Below are positions 32,842 through 43,942 of a stretch of DNA of 64,000 nucleotides, piece after piece. Numbering within the stretch: position 1 is the first letter of the stretch; each line of letters begins with the position of its first letter. Origin of the DNA: Taxawa tesnikishii (nom. ined.) (lineage: Eukaryota > Ascomycota > Dothideomycetes > Dothideales); contig JAPDRO010000003.1 in NCBI GenBank assembly GCA_030247885.1, positions 1,364,001 to 1,428,000 on the forward strand. The letters run 5' to 3'. The position numbers and the translations under genes are program-made. The notes under the pieces are model-generated. The model was not told the origin of the DNA and searched no databases. It worked only from the letters and a program-made list of their open reading frames with translations.

Positions 32842-33465
32842 TTGCATGCGTGGGAACATGGATAGAAGACAGCACTATCTTTCGAAGTTCGCAAGCAGAG
32901 AAGACGACGAGCAACACTATTCATGCATGACTACAACCGACACACGGAAATTCTGAGCGTCAGCTTGTACCCTTGTTAAAGACGAAGACAGCTGTGTCGC
33001 TCCCTGAACGATCCACCACTGTTGATGTTGATGTTGATGTTGATGTTGATAAGGATCCCGATGCGTTCGGCCTTCCCTCTTCAAGTTCGTCTCGTTTCTT
33101 ACTTCAAGAGGGCTTTGAAGCGCATTTTACGCTTGTTTTTTGTTTGGCACTCATGCAGGTAAGTGGCGATTCCTCCAAGCTCCTGTTGGACAAGGCTACA
33201 CGGCGCCGTCACGGACTCGGCACTTCGTCCTTGCAGTTCGCCGTCTATGTGGCCTATCCTGCTCAGAAGTGGCCCGATATTTGCACTCAGGACCCATGTC
33301 GGGCTGACTGGATGCCCTTGTTTAAATGTGGCGAGAGAGTCTAGCCGGACATACATTTCTCCCATGGCGAGCATAAAGTACACACCACTTGGGCCGAGAA
33401 GCTTTCGTCTCTTGTGCATTCTGTCGAACGCAGACACGCCTAACATCCCATGCTAGCTGGAGATA
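32842..33465. other. Intergenic with GTTGAT repeat
   Basis: No gene is supported. A GTTGAT hexamer repeat is present at 33021-33050. Confidence 0.45.
33021..33050. repeat. (GTTGAT)5 microsatellite
   Basis: Five perfect GTTGAT units in tandem. Confidence 0.95.
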
Positions 33466-33890
33466 GTGGATTCAGATTGGGCTCCGGAACATGTTGCTTT
33501 GTCTTACACATGGGGCCCTGCACCATATCGAGATCCTGATCGTCAGGTAGGTCCTTGCACTACCTTCGCCAACAACTGCTGTGTTCCTTTCCAAGAGAAC
33601 TTGTATGACGTATCGACGCATCTTGCTCGGAGGATCAAGGCAATGGATCTTCATGGATGCGATCTGCCTTCATCAAGGCGATGGAGAGGAAAATGCCACC
33701 AGATTTTCTTCGTGAGAAACACCAACAAGAACGTGACATGTGTCTTTGGATGGCTGGGCGTGTCCTGGAACAACAATGAAGCAATGACCGACCTAGAAGA
33801 CAAATTCGTCTTGATCTGATCATCGATGCTCTTTCGCCAGATGGAATCTATGATGAAATGCTTCCTGGCCAGTTTCTCTTCTCACGCTGC
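33466..33890 (+). pseudogene. Degraded HET-domain fragment
   Basis: Short pieces match the order of the fungal heterokaryon-incompatibility (HET) domain: HVALSYTWG, then NLYDVSTHLARR, then a segment around an Asp-Ala-Ile-Cys core, then VFGWLG. The fragment is far shorter than a full HET protein, has no visible start or C-terminal region, and its frame is broken more than once. It is best regarded as a relic. HET genes are often duplicated and decayed in filamentous ascomycetes. Confidence 0.6.
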
Positions 33891-34091
33891 ATTCGAATGA
33901 CTCGAGACCATCCATACGGATGTTTTCTCCATGGAACCTGCCGGCTCCGAAAGATGCCATTCCTCGACGCCCTAGATTCTCCTTGCATAGCCATGGCGCA
34001 TACTCCTGTTTCCCGTTCCAAACGCCACCAATGCCGCTTTCGTATCAAGTCGTTGCCCCATCACCTAACTCCGACTCGTTGCTGTCGTTGC

Positions 34092-34514
34092 TCAACCCAT
34101 TTTCTCAGTCAACCCCTTGATATCCCAGATCCTCTGCTGCTCCGGCTGCCTGACCCTCTCATCCTTCAGCATCCTAGCGTCTTTCCTCACGTCTTCACCC
34201 TCGACCTCTAGTCTCGCTTGTGGTGTCACAGCATCCAGCATAAAATGGTTGTCGCAGTGTGGGCAGTACTCGTCGCTCTCCTCGAACTCCTGCACGTCTT
34301 TCCGGAAGCATTTTCTGCACTTCTTGCAGGCGAAGACCATCTCCAGGGTTGGCTTGAGCTGGTGCGACTCGGATTCAGCGTGGCATTCGGCACAGTCGAA
34401 CCATTTCCGGCAGCAGGGGGACCGGATCGAAACTTGGGCGTTGAGAACGTGTTTGCTGGAGAAATGTTAGGTGGTGGCATTGGTAGAGGTGATGCAAAAC
34501 AAGGCATACCACAT
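34092..34514 (-). CDS. CHY zinc-finger protein (Hot13-like)
   Basis: This is a small CHY-type zinc-binding protein of 122 aa. Exon 1 is only five bases (34510..34514, ATGTG). It is joined to exon 2 (34092..34455) by a GTATGC...CCAG intron of 54 nt. The splice makes MCKHVLNAQVSIRSPCC, the start of the CHY domain. WFDCAECHAE, FACKKCRKCFRKD and YCPHCDNHF complete the Cys/His sets. The C-terminal tail is charged. Yeast Hot13, a zinc-binding intermembrane-space protein that helps small Tim assembly, is the nearest well-known relative of this size; equivalence is inferred. The gene is divergent from the 5-phosphatase gene. Confidence 0.85.
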
Positions 34515-35137
34515 GGTGAATATAAACCGAGCCTCTCTTACAAAATGTACGCGATCGCGATTGACAACGATTGCATGGATGCAGGCAGCCGTAGAGTTGC
34601 TTTAGCGAACGTGTTGCGAATGTTTGTTTCTGGAAAGAGGGGCACTGGATTAAGCTTTCGAACCTGCCCAACACGCTGTGAAACGCACCAACGGCAGCTT
34701 GTGCGAAGGAGGCTAGCGCGATGTGGGGGCTTCTCTAAGAAGCAGGCTTGCGACGTGCGTGCATGCCTTACCACGAAACCTGAACAGTACGTACATAACT
34801 CTCTGAGCCAAAAACCTTACGCCCAGTTACACGCGCCTGTATAGTCCTACGTATACCGCGAATCTAAGGTATCAAGAAGCACATTGAGCAGAGAGTCCCC
34901 GAACAATTGCACGGACGACGGAAAGCCCAGGATCCTTGGGCGGGCTCATCCCACCCGCTACCGTGTTTCGCCGGATTACCCAAGCAGGAGCTCCCATACA
35001 TACGCGTGTAGAAGAGAGGCAAGGGTGACCAGACGTTTCAGTAGAGCGCGACATGGTCATTGTGCGGTGACGGATGTGGTTGGGTCGAAAGGGGGACAAA
35101 CTGGGACAGGCAAGAGACAATACAGGCAAGCGAAGCA
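34515..35137. promoter_or_regulatory. Shared divergent upstream region, CHY gene / 5-phosphatase gene
   Basis: About 620 bp between two divergent start codons (34514 minus, 35138 plus). No coding frame is supported. It is likely a bidirectional promoter. Confidence 0.45.
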
Positions 35138-38100
35138 ATGGCGGACCAAAATGGAGCTCCAGTCAAGTCGGTGTCTTCTCTACGGTCCATGTTCGAGGGT
35201 GGAGGACAGGTCAATCAGGCACCACCACCGCGTCCGGCCGCTCAGAAACCCCAGTTGCGCCCATCAGGACAAGATGAAGCCCGGCCAAACACGCCTGTTC
35301 GCATGTCCCTGGATCTTCCACGTCCTTTGTCAAGCGCTCAGAATGTACCGACCTTAAACGGTCGTGGCCTCCAGACGCCGGAAGCCAGACAGAGGCGTGC
35401 GAGTCCTCCTTCTTCTAGGCAACGTCCATTGTCCATGGTATCTCTAACTCCCAAGCGCTCCCCTCCGCTTGTCACTGTAGATTCTCCTCAGTCACCACCG
35501 AAACACACTGGTTCCCCAGCGATCTCGTCTGCGAGATCTCCAATCTTGAAACCTGCTGGATTTGATACGGAGTCACCCGGGACAGTCAAAGGAGGCCACT
35601 TCCGGAGTCAAAGCAGAGCTACGACGCCTGCCTTGGAGGCTCGCATGTCTATGTTTCTGCAAAATGCCGGATCTTCCGAGAATTTGCCAAAACCGGACAG
35701 ACCTCCCTCGCCTGCGAGTGAAAGACCTAAAAGTCTGTTTGTATCCGCACCTCCTCCGGTCAACCGAGCTGGTAAACCCAAGATCAGCGCCGGTTTATCA
35801 GGAACTCCAGATAAACCTGGATTGAAACCGGTTGCGCCAGATTCACGCGTCATGACGCCGGAGGAGAGAGATCTCTCGCCGTTCAGCACACCGCCAAGTA
35901 GCTCTGAAAACACGCCCGGAGAACAGGTTCCTCCGCCAATCCATGAACATCTCAAACCCAGGATACCAGCTTCTGTGACCGTTCAGGACGGATATTTTGC
36001 GGCGCCTGCTATACCGCGACGAATACCTGAACGGAGAAGGGAAGAACCTTCTAGATTTCTTGCCAGATCACCCACTCTACCGGCCAATTACCAATTCGCG
36101 CAGCCGCGAGCAATAAACGTGGATGGCATGTCACCAGAGGAGCGTCCGGTTCTGCCTGCAAGACATGAGACAATGATGGGTTCCGGTCGAACAAGCCCAA
36201 TAAGGCAGCAAGTCCCTCCTAGGCCAGAATTGCAGACAAGATCCGGAAGGACCAGCCCCACCAGGCAGAACAAGATCCCGGCGCGGAAATCTGAGGACGT
36301 TCCTCGCACGGCGAGCAGCCTGATAGCTGACACGCATGCCCAGTTCCTGCCGCCGCCTCGCCGGGCCAAGCAGAGCGCACTGTTGCAAGGTTTCGATCGG
36401 TCCGGTTCGCTTCCGCCTGCCTTGCCGTCCGCTTCAACCGCAAAACCCGCACCCCTGCAGTCCCTGCGCCGAGGCGGTCAACGGAGCATCGCAGGAGGGA
36501 CATCACTCCTCCAAGCAGCAACGGTCACTCGCGTGTGGACGACTACGAAGATCCTCCGGTGTTGCCGAATGGAGTAAATCTTCCTGGTCCTGCCGACTAT
36601 CCGGACTCCTCCCAAGCCAATCGTCGTCCCCCCGTTTCCAGCACCGTCCATGGCACATTGCTACTGGATACGACACGCGACTCTTCGCAGTCTGCGGAGA
36701 GTACGTCTGCACCACAGGATATGTCACCAGGGTGTGGAACCTTAGGACGGGTGAGTCACTGGGCACGCTGTCGCTTGGTGATAATATCAAGGTCACATCC
36801 ATTGTGTTCAAGCCTGCGATAGACGTTGCGGACGAAGGAAAGCGGCTCTGGCTGGGTACGAATATCGGGGAAATCCACGAGCTGGATATACCGAGTCAAA
36901 GCATTGTATTCACGAAACCGAATGCGCACCCTAGGAGGGAGATTATCAAAATGTATCGGCATGCCTCGGAGATCTGGTCGCTGGACGATGATGGAAAACT
37001 GCACGTGTGGCCGCCTGGTCCAAATGGAATACCGAGTTTGGAAGAGACGCCGAACGCTTTTCGTGTACCAAAAGGGCATTCTTTTTCGGTCCAATGCGGA
37101 AACCAGCTGTGGGTCGCGACTGGCAAGGACGTTCGAGTATTCCAACCGAGTGCTGCGACCGAGACGGCGTTTCAGCTACTCCAGCGGCCGCTCTCGCAAC
37201 CGAATGCTGGAGACGTTACCTCTGGCGCCACCATCACCAGTAAACCCGATTTGATATACTTTGGTCATGCAGATGGCAAAGTGTCAATCTACAACAAACG
37301 CGACTACACTTGCCAAGGCGTCATCAACGTGAGCGTTTACAAGATCAGTGCCATGGCCGGAGTAGGAGACGACCTGTGGGCTGGCTACAACACGGGCATG
37401 GCTTACGTCTACGACATCTCCAATACACCGTGGCGTGTGAAGAAGGACTGGAAAGCGCACGACAATCCCGTCTGCAGCATCCAGGCTGACCAATCCAGTA
37501 TCTGGAAGCTGGATCGTCTGCAGGTCATCTCCTTGGCACTGACAACATGATTAGGATCTGGGACGGCATGCTCCGGGAAGACTGGCTTGACGCGCAAATG
37601 CAGGAACACGACGATGAGTTTTGCGATTTCCAGGAGGTCACTGCGGCAGTGCTGACATGGAACGCTGGCGCGTCGAAGCCGACGTCGCTGCGGAACGACG
37701 AGAGGGACAACAACTTCTTCCGGGATTACATGTCCAGTCACAATCCGCCGGATATATGGGTCTTCGGGTTCCAGGAACTGGTCGATCTCGAGGACAAGAA
37801 GGTAACTGCGAGTAAGTCGTTCCGAAAGCACGCTAGCAACTGCGCGCGCATAACTGATACGACGGTGCTGCAGAGAGTTTTTCAAAAGCAAGAAGAAGGA
37901 TCCGACGGAGCAGGAACACATGAGCCATCAATACCGAGCGTGGCGTGACCACCTGACACGATGTCTCGAGGACTACATGCCGGCGAATCAACCCTATACC
38001 CTCCTTCACACGGCCAGCATGGTCGGCCTCTTCAGTTGCGTGTACGTCAAATCCGCAATCCGCAGCCGGATCAAACACATCCACACGGCAGAAGTCAAGC

Positions 38101-39038
38101 GCGGAATGGGCGGCTTGCACGGCAACAAGGTATGCTCCGTTCCTTCCCGACCACGCCTTCTCCCTCGTCTTCTGCACTCTTGGCGCGATCGCCGCTCTGT
38201 GTCCTAACACGATATCGAATCAGGGCGCCCTAATCCTCCGTCTTGCCCTCGACGACACCTCCCTCTGCCTCATCAATTGCCATCTGGCGGCGGGCCAGTC
38301 CCAGACGATCGCACGCAACAACGACGTCGCCGCAATCCTCGAAGCCGAGTGCCTGCCACCTCTCGGCCCGCCCCTGGGCTCGCTGCCGGACAGCTCCCTC
38401 TTCGTGTCCGGCGGCGACGGCTCCATGATCCTCGACCACGAAATCTGCATCCTGAACGGCGACCTCAACTACCGCATCGACGCCATGTCGCGCGACACGG
38501 TGGTCAAGGCGGTGCTGCAGCGCAACCTCGCCAAGCTGCTCGAGCGCGACCAGCTGCTCCTGAGCAGGAAGAAGAACCCGGGCTTCAGGCTGAGGGCGTT
38601 CAGCGAGCTGCCCATCTCCTTCGCGCCGACGTACAAGTACGACGTCGGCACGGACGAATACGACTCGAGTGAGAAGAAACGGTCCCCCGCGTGGTGCGAT
38701 CGCATAATGTGCCGTGGTGTGGGAAGGGTCAAGGGCGAGGAGTACAGGCGGTGGGAGGTCAGGGTGAGCGATCACAGGCCCGTGAGCTGCAGGTTTAGGT
38801 GCCGGGTCAAACGCATTGATTCTTCAAAGAAGATGCGTGTGAGGGACAGATTGGAGGGCGAGTTCGAAAGGTTCAGGGACAGGGTCGCCGGAGAGGTCAA
38901 GTAAGTTTTCGTTCGTTTCCTGTTGTGTGTGGGAATCTAAATGGCAGACGCTGACCGAGTGTGTCAAAACAGGCTGGACTACCTCGTGAATGTGTTTGGA
39001 CTGTCGAAAAGGAGGCGCAGAGAGTTCTGCAGGTGTAG
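35138..39038 (+). CDS. WD40 + inositol polyphosphate 5-phosphatase protein
   Basis: The predicted protein is about 1225 aa. Residues about 1-470 are disordered and Pro/Ser-rich. A WD40-type beta-propeller follows (FAVCGEYVCTTGYVTRVWNL to RIWDGML). The C-terminal IPPc domain should remove the 5-phosphate from phosphoinositides or inositol phosphates. Motifs are LTWNAG, FGFQELVDLEDKK, NCHLAAGQ, LNGDLNYR, FAPTYKYD, SPAWCDRI and SDHRPV. Exons are 35138..37811, 37874..38129, 38224..38900 and 38973..39038. Five −1 breaks are present: C-run 36452-36455, C-run 36628-36633, near 37531, T-run 37878-37882 and A-run 39007-39010. With one base at each, all phases close. The architecture resembles plant FRA3-type and fungal WD40-5-phosphatases. 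Confidence 0.9.
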
Positions 39039-39323
39039 CCGGATTGTTCGGGGAGGAAATCCATCGTCATAGTGATTCTATGGACCCAGCAATAGTGCTA
39101 CAGGAAAATGGCTCTCTCCCAAAAAAAAACGAGAGCCTCTTTGGCAAAAAGTACAACGTGGTGGTGGCCTCCAATGCCCTTCCAACGAGTATCATCAAAA
39201 GGCCAACCAAGGCATGCCCTTGTCTCATTCCTTCTTCTGTCGTTTGTCATCGTGCTCATCATCGTCTTCACGCAATCCGTCAGAATGATGGACGTGATCG
39301 CAATCGCGGCAAAGGGGTTCCGT

Positions 39324-40271
39324 TTATTTGTTCTCACCCTTCTCGAAGCGCTCGGCACGCTCCTTCTCGCGGTTCCGCTCGAGCTCGCGCACCTGCTCCG
39401 GTGGGCTGTCTTCGATAAGATCGGACTCGTTGGAGAGACCTGACCACTTGGGCAGACCGTCGGGAATGTCCATGACGCGCTGGCCGTAGAACATGTGGCA
39501 TCTGAGTCCCAAGGCGTCAGTGTCATGCGTTTTTCGGGCATGGATGGGTGGCGTGGAAGGGAAGGCAAACTCACCTAGGCTTGAAGTTTGCCTTGTCCTG
39601 ATCGGTCTTGAGGTGGATCAAAGACGGGAACAGCAGGATCATGTTGCGGCCCTCGTCCATGATGGGGCTGTGGCAGTATGCGCAGCGCACCTTGCATGGC
39701 AGCTTGTGCTCAATGGACTTCTCGGTCGGATCGTACCACTCCAGATCGTGGTGGCCGTTGCTGAAGTTGATGTCTTCCTTGTGGAAGATGGCGGCCCACT
39801 GGAACGGCGCGGCTGTGAGGGGTGACGTCAGAGGATGCTATTCTATGCGGAAAGACCGAGAGTCACGGGGGCAACAGACGTACCGTGTTGGGTCTGGCAG
39901 GTGGTGCAGTGGCACAGCTTAGAGTCGAGAGGCTCCTCGCGGCTCAACTGGTACTTGACCTTCCCGCAATGGCAGCTGGCCTCGTAACGAGCCTTGAAGC
40001 CGTCGTTGGACTCGTGGATCCGGTACGGGGCTCTCTTCTTCCACTCGGACTTGCCCTCGGTGGACTCGTGCTTTGCCTGGTCGCTGTCCATCTCTTTTCT
40101 CTCAAGCTCGGTGTTGAGGTAACGGCGGGGTGCGAAGAGTTGGGTGGTTGTGGTGATGGTGGTGGTGGTGATGGTGGTGGTGGTTGGTTGAAGGAAGCGT
40201 GAGGTGGTGCGGACTGCTGGTCGTGTGACTTTAGCAGAGAGCAGGCGAGGAGTGAAGATGCGTACTGACAT
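39324..40271 (-). CDS. GFA/CENP-V domain protein, probable mitochondrial form
   Basis: This belongs to the glutathione-dependent formaldehyde-activating enzyme (GFA/CENP-V) fold, a zinc-binding family. Exons are 39884..40271, 39575..39812 and 39324..39501, with GT-AG introns, 267 aa and intact frame. Zinc ligands lie in ASCHCGKVKY, LCHCTTCQ and VRCAYCHSP. The domain continues through FQWAAIFHKED, NMILLFPS and CHMFYGQRVMDIPDGLPKW. The N-terminus is basic, free of acidic residues and Thr/Ile-rich (TTTTITTTTITTTT) up to RRYLNTELE, which suits a mitochondrial presequence. A second ATG at MDSDQAKHE could give a cytosolic form. The substrate is unknown, and many members do not act on formaldehyde. 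Confidence 0.87.
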
Positions 40272-40745
40272 TTGAAGGGTTGGCGGTGATGATAAGAACG
40301 GAGGAAGGCGGGAGGGGGAGTGGGGAGTGACTGCCTGTACAGAATGTCTGTTTTGCTTGTTGGTGATGATGAGCCAATAACGGTGTCGTTCATGATGACG
40401 TCGCGCGACGACTGATTGACTTTGCGGGCATTCTCCGTCTCGCATCTCGCATCCTCATTCGGCGCGGGAACCGGACGATTACGATTGGCTCGAGCTCGAC
40501 ATGCATGACGGCTTCACAACGCGCTTCAAGCAAGGGCTCGGGCCAAGCGAAAACCTCCCGCCAATGTTCGATTGCCGCCATCGCGATTGCCGCCATCGCG
40601 ATAGTCTGTCTACCTTTGTGTTCTTGTCGACGGCACGGACCGATCAACAGCGGCCTCGATGCATGAGGCATGATGCGTGTAGAGAATAGAGAATGGAGAA
40701 TAGAGTATCACCGTCTTGGTGCCCCCTCCCATCCCTATCTACTGT
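40272..40745. other. Intergenic
   Basis: This is the upstream region of the GFA gene and the 3' flank of the next minus-strand gene. It contains a short GCCATCGCGATT duplication near 40577-40600. No gene is supported. Confidence 0.45.
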
Positions 40746-41420
40746 TCAAACATGTGCCGGGCAAGTGATATCACAGCTAACCGGCATCAACAGCCCTTCC
40801 TCCGCACCTCTTCCCACCTCCAGATCAAAAGCCTCGGCCGCCTTGTTCAACATCCCGTCCACGCCACGCTTGACACTCCCAAGGAGCCCATCTTCAGCAC
40901 CCGAATCCGTCGCCGTCCCACTCGTTTGCGCACATGATACCGTGGCTTCTGCCGCAGTGTCCAACAGACCCTCGAAGAGCCCACCGTCTCTCGACCCGCC
41001 ACTCATCGGTCCTTCCTCTTCGTCCCGTGCCGACTTGAGCCGGACCAACTCAATCCCCAGCGCATCCGCGAAATGGTTGCGGAGACCCTTGGTCTGGATC
41101 TTCAGGCCCTTGATATTCTTCTTACTCGCGTAGAGCCTCGGCGTACGGCGCAAGAGTGGTGATCTGTCTCCACCATGTTCGATACCGGTGCTTGCAACGG
41201 CCGAAGCGTTGCCGTCGCACTCGTCCCCGCAGGCTAGAAAGCCTGTGTCATCGTCAGCTGGCGAGCTGGACGGTGAGTTCCCGTGCTTTGTCGTCCGATG
41301 AACTGGATCGACGGGAAGATCCACGTAGTACAAGAGGATTGCGAGGCAGACTAGCGTGAGAACGGTCGCGAGGATGAGGACCTTGATGATCGGAGGCAGG
41401 GTTGGAAGCTCGAGATCCAT
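40746..41420 (-). CDS. Conserved-looking single-pass membrane protein
   Basis: An intronless frame of 224 aa starts at MDLELPTLPP. A single strongly hydrophobic segment follows at about residues 15-36 (VLILATVLTLVCLAILLYYV). The remainder is soluble, with a basic patch (KKNIKGLKIQTKGLRNHF), an acidic Glu/Asp segment and Gly/Ala helices. The topology fits a short N-terminal tail and one anchor. In-frame upstream ATGs exist (to 41702), but they would place a long non-membrane leader before the anchor, so I prefer 41420. I recognise no family. Confidence 0.6.
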   Translation of the reverse strand: MDLELPTLPPIIKVLILATVLTLVCLAILLYYVDLPVDPVHRTTKHGNSPSSSPADDDTGFLACGDECDGNASAVASTGIEHGGDRSPLLRRTPRLYASKKNIKGLKIQTKGLRNHFADALGIELVRLKSARDEEEGPMSGGSRDGGLFEGLLDTAAEATVSCAQTSGTATDSGAEDGLLGSVKRGVDGMLNKAAEAFDLEVGRGAEEGLLMPVSCDITCPAHV

Positions 41421-42541
41421 GTCGTTGTGCGAGGAGTCTGCCAGACATGTTTCTCCGTGATTACTGGTACGCAGGTGTTGGCCTGCGGGGGTTAGGCAAA
41501 CTGACATGCGCGCTGTTCGTGGACGGAGAACGAAACCTGTACTTGATTGACTAGCTGCGTTTCGCTTCCGAGTTGCGGTGATGAACGGCATGATGACGCC
41601 TGATTTCTGCTGCGCAAGGTTGCACGAGATGAGGTGAGGTTCAAGGGTTGTGAGTGGGAGGTCCGGAGCTTGAAAAGGTATACAAACAAACGGAACCTTC
41701 ACCAGCGGGTTGATACGGTATTGCGCTCAAGATTGTACATGTGTATTTCCGCAGAGTCTTGAGTAGATCGTGTTTCGCGTGGAACAAAATGCAGGACACA
41801 CGAGATTGTTCCTGAAACTCACGGAGAAAGGGTCATGTGTCTTACACGATCACCTGTTCACCATCCACGACCACTTTCCGCTTCATGCTAGAACCGCGAG
41901 ATACCGCGGGTGCTCCACTGCCATGAGACGTCAGACGCGTTTGACTTAAACACGTGGAGTTTTAGTCTTGTGTAGGTGGCGTGATGTTTTGCATCGCTCA
42001 AGGATAGACTAATGACAAAGAAGAGTGATTGTGAGGAAAAAGACAAAGTCACCATGGGTCAGCCTGAGAGTGATTGAACTGTGAACTTATTCTCGATGAA
42101 GCAAAAGAACGGCATCTTCTAAGCCGATCGCTGAGCATAAGGCGAAGGTACTTTTCTGCACGTAGGTTGATCCACTGCGAGCATCAGTTCGTCACCCTGA
42201 AGATGCCGTGTTGTTGAATGGCTGCGTGGAAACGGCATATACCTTCGCATCTTCTGGGTTGCGCAAGTGATGTTTTGCAGCGTGAATCTGCGCTCATTCA
42301 ATGTACACTTCACAAGCTCGGGACCCATTAACTGCTTTCTTTAATCCAACGCCTTCCCAAACAACCTGAGGCTGGGAATGTCTTCGACCAAGGCGTGTTT
42401 TCCAGTCCCCGGGTACTGCGGCTGTAACTGAATGTCTGAGTCCGGAGGTCCAGAATAGCTTAGGAGGTAGTTTTCTTAAAATACGGAAGATTGCGGCGCG
42501 AAGTGATACGAGGTGCCCGAGATTCACTTCAATTCATGTGC
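41421..42541. other. Intergenic
   Basis: Promoter of the membrane-protein gene and 3' flank of COG2. No coding frame is supported. Confidence 0.45.
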
Positions 42542-43518
42542 TCAACCTCCTCTCAACACCTTCACAGCTTCAGCACTCTCGTCCAAATCCCTGTAGAGCC
42601 CGATGATCTTAAGCGTCTGGCCGCCTCCCACGGATCCAGCGGTCTTTGCCTGCTTGAGGGCTGCTCCAAGATCCAGGAGAAGTGTATTCCGAACCTTCAT
42701 CATCCTGGGTTCCTGAGCAACCAGAAAAGGGTGTTCTTTGCCGATCCGGTCGATCATCTGCTGGATAAGCAGATATAGCTGGGCATGCGTCTTGAGCCTA
42801 GCTATCGCGGCCGTCCCGATCCCGCTAGGCAAGTCCGTGCTCCCATCTTCGTCCTCACTCTCCGCGTCGTCTTCGTCTTCGCTACTCGCAACTCCCCAGT
42901 CTGGCCAACCATCAGCCGTGCTTCCAGCTCCCCTAACCGTTCATCAACCTCCAGTAATTTCCTTCCCACATCCACGTCTTTTCTCACTTTCCGCTTTTCG
43001 TCTAGAAGCTCTTTGACTAACGCGTTCCTCTGCCTCACGGTCTCCTTTACTCCTTCGACCTCCCTCTTGAATCCCAACACCCCTAACCTGACCTCTTCGA
43101 CCTTGTCATCCCCTCCTCTCAGCGTACTCCCCAGACCCAGAAACTCTTCGTAATTGCCGTTCACGAGATCTAGAAGCTCCTTTGAGAGGTCTTGCGAACG
43201 GGCGCGTAGATCTGAGCGCAGGTCTTCGAGCGTTTGGTGCCGGTTGTGGAGGGTAGAGAGGTATTGCTGCGGTGAGAAGTCTGCAGAGAGGAAGTCGGAG
43301 CGAGGGAGTGGTGCTGGATACGGAAGGGTGTCTTCGTCGGAGTCGTAGTCGTCGTCGTCGTATTCTGCTCCAGCGGGAAGACGGGAGTTGAAGGAGGGAG
43401 TGGGAGTGGTGGGGGAAAGCGCGGGAGAGGGGGTTGCTGTTGTGGTTGTTGTCGAGCTGGGTAACTGTGTCGTTGTTAGCTGCGGACGTGCGAAGGTAGG
43501 CACAGAGGGACCATGCAT
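42542..43518 (-). CDS. cog2: COG2, conserved oligomeric Golgi complex subunit 2
   Basis: COG2 is a lobe-A subunit of the COG tethering complex for retrograde intra-Golgi vesicles. The N-terminal Ser/Thr/Pro-rich leader and acidic DDDDYDSDED stretch lead into the conserved start SDFLSADFSPQQYLSTLHNR. LRSDLRARSQDLSKELLDLV and NYEEFLGLGSTLRGG follow, then a long coiled coil ending near LGELEARL. The C-terminal helices include KTHAQLYLLIQQMIDRIG and VRNTLLLDLGAALKQAK. One −1 break occurs near 42879-42881. A single base there joins an acidic linker (EDEDDAESEDEDGS) and gives 325 aa, a normal size for the short fungal COG2. I chose the ATG at 43518; the frame upstream has only a GTG. Confidence 0.88.
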
Positions 43519-43942
43519 AGAAGCCACTCATCCTGTCTGCGATAGTCAAGGGTCAAGGGTCAAGGGTCAAGGGTCGTGCAGAGAGATATCACGTGGTAAG
43601 ACGACCGTAATGGAGTTTGGAGCGGGCAGATAAGGTTTGGAGTCCATGGATCGGGCGATAATCTTAACTCAATTGCCGCATCGTCTCGATAATGACGTGC
43701 CGCGGCCGACGATGCCCCTCTATCGCCGTCGCCTATACCTTGCTTACCAATTGGTGCAGTACATTTGCTGTTTGCCTCTGACCGATTGATCGCTGTCTTC
43801 CTGCTTGATTTGTGCAAGAAGTATCAAGTATCAAAGTATCCCAACCCTGTATACCTCTGAGAAAGAATTTGTACAAACAACACTCGAATTCTCTTTGTAG
43901 CCCTCCAATCTCATCTTATATCATATCCTATCAATTTCCGGC
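43519..43942. promoter_or_regulatory. Shared divergent upstream region, COG2 / NPY1
   Basis: 424 bp lie between divergent start codons. A GTCAAGG heptamer repeat (43545-43573) sits just upstream of the COG2 start. A pyrimidine-rich leader precedes NPY1 (about 43895-43940). Confidence 0.45.
43545..43573. repeat. (GTCAAGG)4 heptamer repeat
   Basis: Four tandem GTCAAGG units about 27-55 bp upstream of the COG2 start codon, probably within its 5' leader. Confidence 0.9.

Noticed and set aside
38243-38775. Open frames in other frames across the IPPc domain, up to 181 codons
   Set aside because: The GC-rich IPPc exon leaves several frames open. Only the frame with HLAAGQ, GDLNYR and SDHRPV is real.
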